Shown piece by piece: positions 7,147 through 11,228 of a stretch of DNA of 11,228 nt. The first letter of the stretch is position 1; every line of letters starts with the position of its first letter. The notes under the pieces are model-generated. The model was not told the DNA's origin, did no database searches, and saw nothing but the letters and a program-made list of their open reading frames with translations. The stretch spans positions 1-11,228 of the forward strand of contig JAUNXD010000034.1 of assembly GCA_030539985.1 (NCBI GenBank). Direction: 5' to 3'. The stretch is from Methanobrevibacter sp. Its GTDB lineage: Archaea > Methanobacteriota > Methanobacteria > Methanobacteriales > Methanobacteriaceae. The translations under genes were made by a program, and so were the position numbers.

Positions 7147-8232
7147 GTGATAAAAATTATACATCCAAGACCAAGTCCAATTGCTGCTACCCTTTATACT
7201 TTAAGGGATATGAATGTTGATGTTATTGTTATGCATGGGCCTACAGGGTGCTGTTTCAGGACAGCAAGGCTTTTAGAAGGTGATGGAGTCCGTGTTGTAA
7301 CTACAGGAATGTCTGAAAATGATTTTATATTAGGTGCCGGTGAAAAGCTAGTTGAAACATTGACCGAAGCCTACGATTCATTTAAGCCAAAGCTGATGGG
7401 TATTGCAGGCACCTGTGCAAGTATGATAATCGGTGAAGATTTAAAGGAGGCAATTGCAACCGCTGATTTGCCGTGTACAGTAATTCCAGTTGAATCTCAT
7501 GGGGGCTCAGGTGAAGGTGACAATACCGTTGGGGCAATCATGGCATTGGATGCTGCCGTTGAGGCAGGTGTAATTCCACCTGAAGAATCAGAAAGACAAA
7601 TTAAAATGCTTGAAAAGGCAACAGAGGTTGAAAAAACTCGTGGAATGGCTCAAGGTAAGTATATCAAACCTAACTTCGGAGATTCAAAAGAAAAAGTTGC
7701 AAAAACTGTTGTTCAGGCACTAAAGGATAACAAAAAAGTTGCATTTGTTCTTAATGTAAAAAAGGAGACTTCATATCTGTTTGCCGATATTGTCAATTTT
7801 GATTATGAAGCGATAAATCCTGATAATAAACCACTTTTTGTAGCTAATTTGGATGAAAACATAGGTCTTCCAAGAATAAGACAGCATGCGGTAAATATCA
7901 AGGAACAATTGGACATTGAACCGGATTTCATCACTGGTGGCCTTGACGAGTATCCAATCACTGCCGATAAGGCGGCTGAATACTTGAAGGATAAGGATTT
8001 GGATTTGATTGTTGTTTTCGGCGTTCCTCATGCATTTCCAATAGAGGATTTTGATGTGGAATCAATTGCTGTAACTGACGGGCCTCGTTTGGTGGAGCCT
8101 TTAAGGCAGTTGGGTTATACTCATGTTGTTGCAGAGCTTGATGCACACTCCAAAACTTTGGGAACCGATGAAATTGTATTTTCAGACTTTGGTAGCATGA
8201 TCAGGGCAGCTGTCGGGTGGTTAGACGAATGA
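7147..8232 (+). CDS. cfbD: Ni-sirohydrochlorin a,c-diamide reductive cyclase catalytic subunit CfbD
   Basis: CfbD is the NifD-like subunit that, with the NifH-like reductase CfbC, reduces Ni-sirohydrochlorin a,c-diamide during coenzyme F430 synthesis, using ATP and low-potential electrons. F430 is the nickel cofactor of methyl-coenzyme M reductase, so this gene marks a methanogen or methane oxidiser. The 361-residue protein opens with the typical H-P-R-P-S-P-I-A-A motif (6-14), has M-H-G-P-T-G-C-C (29-36) with the likely [4Fe-4S] ligand cysteines C35/C36, and G-T-C-A-S (88-92). The chain lacks the large P-cluster and cofactor apparatus of nitrogenase. The GTG at 7147 is the first possible start after an in-frame TAG at 7144; alternatively AGGTGAT (7145-7151) acts as ribosome binding site for a non-standard ATT start near 7156. 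It is first in an operon with hisH and a PurM-like gene. Confidence 0.93.
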   Translation: MIKIIHPRPSPIAATLYTLRDMNVDVIVMHGPTGCCFRTARLLEGDGVRVVTTGMSENDFILGAGEKLVETLTEAYDSFKPKLMGIAGTCASMIIGEDLKEAIATADLPCTVIPVESHGGSGEGDNTVGAIMALDAAVEAGVIPPEESERQIKMLEKATEVEKTRGMAQGKYIKPNFGDSKEKVAKTVVQALKDNKKVAFVLNVKKETSYLFADIVNFDYEAINPDNKPLFVANLDENIGLPRIRQHAVNIKEQLDIEPDFITGGLDEYPITADKAAEYLKDKDLDLIVVFGVPHAFPIEDFDVESIAVTDGPRLVEPLRQLGYTHVVAELDAHSKTLGTDEIVFSDFGSMIRAAVGWLDE

Positions 8233-8825
8233 TAACAATTATTGATTATAAAAGCGGAAACCTTAAAAGCATTTCCAATGGGTTTAAAAAAATCGGCGTC
8301 GAATACCAGATTACTGATGATAAGGAGATTATTGCAAATAGCGACTATCTGGTATTGCCTGGTGTCGGAGCGTTTGGAAGTGCTATGGAAAATTTAAAGC
8401 CGTTTGAAGAAATTATAAAGGAACATGTCAATGCGGATAAGCCTTTTTTAGGAATCTGTCTTGGCCAGCAGGTGTTGATGGGTTCAAGCGAGGAATCCCC
8501 TAATGTGGAGGGTTTGAATCTGTTTAAGGGACATGTTGAAAGATTGCATGATGGTGTAAAGATACCTCATATGGGATGGAACAGGTTAAAGGTAACCAAT
8601 TCCTCACTTATATTGGAAGGCATTGATGATGAATACTTTTATTTTGTTCATTCTTATCATGTAATTCCCGATGATGATGAAATCATTGCGGGGATTTGTG
8701 ATTATGGTGGTGATGTTGTGGCAAGTTTGTCTCAAAACAATCTGTTTTCAACACAGTTCCATCCGGAAAAAAGCGGCAAGGTTGGATTAAGGATATTAAA
8801 AAATTTTACTGAATTGGAGATATAA
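8229..8825 (+). CDS. hisH: Imidazole glycerol phosphate synthase, glutaminase subunit HisH
   Basis: HisH is a class I glutamine amidotransferase that releases ammonia from glutamine and passes it to HisF, which makes imidazole glycerol phosphate in histidine synthesis and AICAR for purine synthesis. From the ATG at 8229 the protein has 198 residues, the usual length. The nucleophile elbow G-I-C-L-G-Q (75-80, Cys 77) and the F-H-P-E-K-S-G motif (177-183, His 178, Glu 180) complete the triad. The PGVGAFG oxyanion-strand region (44-50) and H-S-Y-H segment (141-144) are also typical. A GTG at 8217 would add four residues inside cfbD; I chose the ATG at 8229 because it overlaps the cfbD stop as ATGA and gives the standard N-terminus M-I-x-I-I-D-Y. 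hisF and other his genes are not in the window. Confidence 0.96.
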   Translation: MITIIDYKSGNLKSISNGFKKIGVEYQITDDKEIIANSDYLVLPGVGAFGSAMENLKPFEEIIKEHVNADKPFLGICLGQQVLMGSSEESPNVEGLNLFKGHVERLHDGVKIPHMGWNRLKVTNSSLILEGIDDEYFYFVHSYHVIPDDDEIIAGICDYGGDVVASLSQNNLFSTQFHPEKSGKVGLRILKNFTELEI

Positions 8826-8827
8826 CG

Positions 8828-10222
8828 ATGGATATTGAAGGATTTGTAAGAGCAAGAATTGATGATTACTCATATGATGAATTGGCAGACATTTTGGCTG
8901 TCAGAATCAGGGAATATAAAAACATTTCAGAGGAAAACTCTCATGAAATGGCAAAGGCGGTAATTGATGAGGTTTCAACAACCTTGAAATTACAGCAAAG
9001 CGATGACGAGTTTCTAAAGGAAATTGCCAGTGTCAATAAGGCTGACGTGCTGATGGGTGAGATGGGAGTAGGCTCACGCGGTGCAGGTGACTTTTTTGTT
9101 CACAGAAAAATTGCAGAAATCGTTGCATCAACAAATACAGCTTCACTGGTTAATCCATCAGAGCAGGACGATGGAGGAGTTGTAAAGGCTCCGGTAGCAA
9201 ATGATGAAGTTTATATCACAACCGCTGTTGACGGTATACATTCAAGATTAAGTGAATATCCGTTTTTAGGCGGTTTTCATGTAACAAGGGCGACCCTGAG
9301 GGATGTTTGTGTTATGGGTGCAGACCCAGTAGCTATTTTAAGTGATGTTCACTTGGCGGATGATGGTGATGTCGCCAAGATATTTGACTTTACCGCAGGT
9401 GTTGCGGCAGTTTCAGAACTTGTTGACGTGCCAATTGTGGCAGGAAGTACTCTTCGTGTCGGTGGGGACATGGTTTTGGGAGACAGGTTTGTTTCAGCCG
9501 TTGGAAGTGTTGGAGTTTCACCTTACCCTCCAACTGCAAGAAAAGGAGCTACCGAAGGTGATGTTATCCTTTTAACTGAAGGCTCAGGCGGAGGAACAAT
9601 AACAACCACTGCATTATACAATGGCTTCTTTGATGTTGTATGGGATACAATGAACGTTAACTTCGTTCAGGCATCACATGCATTGTTTGAAGCGGATCTC
9701 GTTAAGGATATTCATGCAATGACTGACGTAACCAATGGAGGGCTTAGGGGAGATGCACATGAAATATCAAATACCACTGGTGTCGGTTTGGAGTTCTATG
9801 AAGAAAACATAAGAAAAATGGTTGCTCCAAATGTATTGAACATGCTAGAAGCATTAAACATTGATCCATTGGGAGTATCAACTGATTCATTAATGCTGAT
9901 TGCACCTCCGGAAATCGCTGGAGATATCAAAAAGGCAGTTACCAAATATGATGTGGATATCTCCGAAATTGGTGAGGTCAACAATTCAGGTGAACCGATA
10001 CTGATGAAAGAAGACGGTTCTCAAGAAAAATTGGTTCCATTGTTCAGGGAAGCTGCATACACTAAAATTAAGAAGTTAGTTGGTGAGACAACACCTGAAG
10101 ACTTTGAAGAAATGAAGGATAAAGTTCAAAAGGCTTCAGATGCGGCAATTGCCAAAAAAGAAAAGGTAATCGAATACATTAAAGGAATTAATGTTGCTGC
10201 TGATGGACATTTAGTAAAATAA
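8828..10222 (+). CDS. PurM/HypE-fold (AIR synthase-related) protein with N-terminal helical extension
   Basis: This 464-residue soluble protein belongs to the AIR synthase-related superfamily (PurM, SelD, HypE, ThiL). An N-terminal helical region (about 1-70) precedes a PurM N-domain (about 75-230) with M-G-E-M-G-V-G-S-R-G (76-85), a D-D-G-G (114-117) metal/nucleotide site, V-D-G-I-H (134-138) and a H-V-T-R-A-T-L-R-D-V-C-V-M-G-A block (151-165). The C-domain (about 240-400) has the Gly-rich E-G-S-G-G-G-T (251-257) and D-V-T-N-G-G-L-R-G-D (300-309). It lacks the C-terminal Cys of HypE and the active Cys/Sec of SelD. Methanogens carry HypE-related and 'methanogenesis marker 2' proteins of this fold; the length suggests a HypE-related member. 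It starts two bases after the hisH stop with GGAGA upstream. An ATP-dependent role is expected from the fold; the substrate is unknown. Confidence 0.85.
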   Translation: MDIEGFVRARIDDYSYDELADILAVRIREYKNISEENSHEMAKAVIDEVSTTLKLQQSDDEFLKEIASVNKADVLMGEMGVGSRGAGDFFVHRKIAEIVASTNTASLVNPSEQDDGGVVKAPVANDEVYITTAVDGIHSRLSEYPFLGGFHVTRATLRDVCVMGADPVAILSDVHLADDGDVAKIFDFTAGVAAVSELVDVPIVAGSTLRVGGDMVLGDRFVSAVGSVGVSPYPPTARKGATEGDVILLTEGSGGGTITTTALYNGFFDVVWDTMNVNFVQASHALFEADLVKDIHAMTDVTNGGLRGDAHEISNTTGVGLEFYEENIRKMVAPNVLNMLEALNIDPLGVSTDSLMLIAPPEIAGDIKKAVTKYDVDISEIGEVNNSGEPILMKEDGSQEKLVPLFREAAYTKIKKLVGETTPEDFEEMKDKVQKASDAAIAKKEKVIEYIKGINVAADGHLVK

Positions 10223-10231
10223 TTTAAATAG
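10221..10231 (+). promoter_or_regulatory. TATA-like element before the 98-residue acidic protein gene
   Basis: aatttaaatag would place a transcription start near 10250, leaving a short leader with a GAGGT ribosome binding site (10265-10269) seven bases before the ATG at 10277. A small dyad follows immediately downstream. Confidence 0.45.
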
Positions 10232-10233
10232 AA

Positions 10234-10247
10234 ATGATAAATATCAT
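10234..10247. repeat. 14-base inverted repeat between TATA element and start of the acidic protein gene
   Basis: ATGATA and TATCAT form perfect six-base arms around AA. Its place just downstream of the TATA-like element is where archaeal repressors commonly bind, so it may be an operator. The arms are short and AT-rich, so chance is a real alternative. Confidence 0.4.
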
Positions 10248-10276
10248 AATAACTATTGATTAATGAGGTTTTAGCC

Positions 10277-10573
10277 ATGGCAAAAATTGAAGTTGAATTA
10301 ACAGATGAACAAATGGAAAAACTTGAAATTTTAAAAGCAAACAATGTAGATGTCGGGGAAGCTATTGAACTTCTTTTCGGACTTCAACACGAAATCATAT
10401 CTCAAGTTGAAGAGCAAAAAGGTGAAGAAAACCTATTGGAAAAATTCTCCGATACAGGTTTCGATTCAGAAATTAAACAGGAGTTGCTGAAAAAGAACTT
10501 TGATGAAAGCGAAACTTATGACCGTGCGGTACAGGACGTCAAACAAACTGTAAAATGGTCAAAATTTTTTTAA
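10277..10573 (+). CDS. Small acidic protein of unknown function with possible ribbon-helix-helix-like N-terminus
   Basis: This 98-residue protein begins with a predicted strand K-I-E-V-E-L-T, then two helices (about 9-21 and 27-40) separated by the turn N-N-V-D-V-G-E-A-I. That strand-helix-helix layout recalls ribbon-helix-helix regulators, but the strand that would contact DNA is acidic rather than basic, so DNA binding is doubtful. The C-terminal half is rich in Glu, Lys and Asp and probably helical, ending in a more basic aromatic tail (W-S-K-F-F). It has no Cys, signal peptide or membrane segment. The ATG at 10277 is chosen over an upstream TTG at 10256 because GAGGT at 10265-10269 is well placed for it. 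It has its own TATA-like element and a T-run after the stop, so it is probably a single-gene transcript. I do not recognise the family. Confidence 0.75.
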   Translation: MAKIEVELTDEQMEKLEILKANNVDVGEAIELLFGLQHEIISQVEEQKGEENLLEKFSDTGFDSEIKQELLKKNFDESETYDRAVQDVKQTVKWSKFF

Positions 10574-10600
10574 TCCTAAATTTAGCTAATTTTAATATAA

Positions 10601-10608
10601 TTTTTTTT
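10601..10608 (+). terminator. T-run after the acidic protein gene
   Basis: Eight consecutive T residues lie about 30 bases after the stop at 10573, within very AT-rich DNA. Archaeal RNA polymerase often stops at such runs. The palindrome CTAAATTTAG (10576-10585) lies between but is weak. Confidence 0.5.
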
Positions 10609-10613
10609 GGAAG

Positions 10614-10635
10614 TGTGACTTTGCACAAAATCACA
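10614..10635. promoter_or_regulatory. Operator-like 22-base dyad upstream of the pilin-like gene
   Basis: TGTGACTTTGC and ACAAAATCACA are inverted copies matching at 9 of 11 positions, with perfect TGTGA/TCACA ends. A further TCACAC lies at 10639-10644, which can pair with GTGTGA at 10613-10618. The dyad ends about 20 bases before the TATA element of the pilin-like gene, a position suited to a regulator; a hairpin in RNA from the previous gene is the alternative. Confidence 0.5.
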
Positions 10636-10654
10636 TTTTCACACCTTAACATTT

Positions 10655-10662
10655 TTTATAAG
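10655..10662 (+). promoter_or_regulatory. TATA box of the pilin-like gene
   Basis: TTTATAAG is centred about 27 bases before the ATG at 10685, and no ribosome binding site precedes that ATG, which points to a leaderless transcript. Confidence 0.6.
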
Positions 10663-10684
10663 TTTTAAGATTCAATCTTATTTT

Positions 10685-11122
10685 ATGTTAGATAATAAAG
10701 GTTCATTTTATATAACGGATGCAATTCTTGCAATATTTTTACTTTTAATGGTATCTTTAATCGTTAATGCAGCAATATCAATTCCTGCAAGCGATTATTC
10801 ATATGAAAGTAAGGATATCAGAACTGCACAGGATGTAATGGAATTGTTGAGCGGCAAAATAGAGTTTACTGACAGGACTTTTCTTGGAAAAATTTCAGAT
10901 ATGCTCAAAGAAGGAAAAAATTCAAAACAGTCTGTAAGGGATGTTTCAAGCATTTCCAAAGATAAGCTAGATTCTTATAAAATTAAAAATTACAGATTTT
11001 CTGAGAACAATGTTTTAAAAGGAAAAGTATTGGCTTTCAAAGGGGATTATGAAAAGGCAAGCAATGTTGATGTGGCAACAAGGGATTATGGTGATTATTC
11101 ATATTCATTGTCAGTATGGTAA
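10685..11122 (+). CDS. Pilin-like protein with single N-terminal hydrophobic helix
   Basis: This 145-residue protein starts L-D-N-K-G-S-F-Y-I-T-D-A-I-L-A and continues into one hydrophobic helix to about residue 32, followed by a charged, mostly helical and then strand-rich outer region without cysteines. A short basic-Gly N-terminus before a hydrophobic helix is the layout of archaeal type IV pilin-like (class III signal peptide) proteins processed by a prepilin peptidase such as EppA or PibD. The usual Glu at +5 of the mature chain is not matched exactly; an Asp lies at +6 after K-G. If uncleaved it would be a single-pass membrane protein facing outward. No other pilus gene is in the window. 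The gene appears monocistronic and leaderless, with an operator-like dyad upstream. Confidence 0.72.
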   Translation: MLDNKGSFYITDAILAIFLLLMVSLIVNAAISIPASDYSYESKDIRTAQDVMELLSGKIEFTDRTFLGKISDMLKEGKNSKQSVRDVSSISKDKLDSYKIKNYRFSENNVLKGKVLAFKGDYEKASNVDVATRDYGDYSYSLSVW

Positions 11123-11141
11123 TGGTTAAATAGTATAAAAA

Positions 11142-11150
11142 TTATATAAT
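11142..11150 (+). promoter_or_regulatory. TATA box of the tRNA-Arg gene
   Basis: TTATATAAT is centred about 28 bases before the first base of the tRNA at 11174, preceded by an A-rich stretch that could serve as the TFB recognition element. Confidence 0.7.
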
Positions 11151-11173
11151 TAATTGTTATCTTATTTTGTTTT

Positions 11174-11228
11174 GCCCTGGTGGTGTAGTTTGGATAACAC
11201 ATGGGACTGCGGATCCCATTCCCCGGGT
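11174..11228 (+). tRNA. tRNA-Arg (anticodon GCG), 3' end outside window
   Basis: The 5' acceptor strand GCCCTGG is at 11174-11180. The D arm pairs GTGT with ACAC around an AGTTTGGATA loop. The anticodon stem TGGGA/TCCCA (11202-11206 and 11214-11218) encloses CTGCGGA, with GCG at 11209-11211, reading CGU/CGC arginine codons. The window ends in the T-arm stem (CGGGT), so the 3' acceptor strand is missing. No intron is seen in the anticodon loop. Confidence 0.92.

Noticed and set aside
7147..8232. Nitrogenase NifD
   Set aside because: At 361 residues it is too short, and its H-P-R-P-S-P start and G-P-T-G-C-C motif fit CfbD of F430 synthesis; no nifK or nifH lies nearby.
9342..9575. Plus-strand 77-codon frame inside the PurM-like gene
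   Set aside because: It is an alternative frame of a clearly coding region with conserved motifs in the main frame.
10614..10635. CRP/FNR-type site suggested by TGTGA and TCACA
   Set aside because: The spacing is 12 bases instead of the six of the CRP consensus, and this bacterial regulator is not expected in a methanogen; kept only as an unassigned dyad.
11174..11228. tRNA gene as an integration site for a mobile element
   Set aside because: No integrase or direct repeat of the tRNA sequence is visible, and the 3' end, where attachment sites lie, is outside the window.

Overview
The window looks like a chromosomal segment of a methanogenic archaeon of the order Methanobacteriales, most likely Methanobrevibacter or a close relative. 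The reasons are: the DNA is AT-rich; promoters have archaeal TATA boxes about 25 to 28 bases before starts, several apparently leaderless; ribosome binding sites are of the GGAG/GGTGAT type; there is a cfbD gene for coenzyme F430, the methyl-coenzyme M reductase cofactor; and YchF has an archaeal-type sequence. The genus is an inference from overall resemblance and was not tested by a search.

Left part (1-2571, minus strand): a two-gene operon reads toward the window start. A calcineurin-like metallophosphoesterase is followed, with an ATGA stop/start overlap, by a large membrane-anchored alkaline-phosphatase-superfamily protein that runs off the left edge. A short divergent promoter region separates this from ychF.

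Middle (2571-5688, plus strand): ychF ends in a hairpin plus T-run that overlaps its stop codon. A tight three-gene cluster follows: a SAP/DUF6434-like protein with an internal duplication, a small TIGR04076-like protein, and an ArsB/NhaD/SLC13-type permease. The permease gene overlaps tail to tail with a minus-strand pair (5652-7081): a C_GCAxxG_C_C-family cysteine-rich protein, then a four-helix membrane protein resembling the SLATT class.

Right part (7147-10222, plus strand): a compact operon of cfbD (F430 synthesis), hisH (histidine synthesis) and a PurM/HypE-fold protein of unknown role with an extra N-terminal domain. It is followed by two small separately promoted genes, an acidic 98-residue protein and a pilin-like secreted or membrane protein, each preceded by a dyad that could be an operator. 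A tRNA-Arg(GCG), cut by the right edge, closes the window.

No CRISPR array, insertion sequence, integrase or phage structural gene is visible, and no stretch over 300 bases lacks a gene. Most of the window is ordinary archaeal core and accessory sequence. The most interesting loci are the SLATT-like/C_GCAxxG pair, the unknown PurM-like gene behind cfbD, and the two operator-like dyads.
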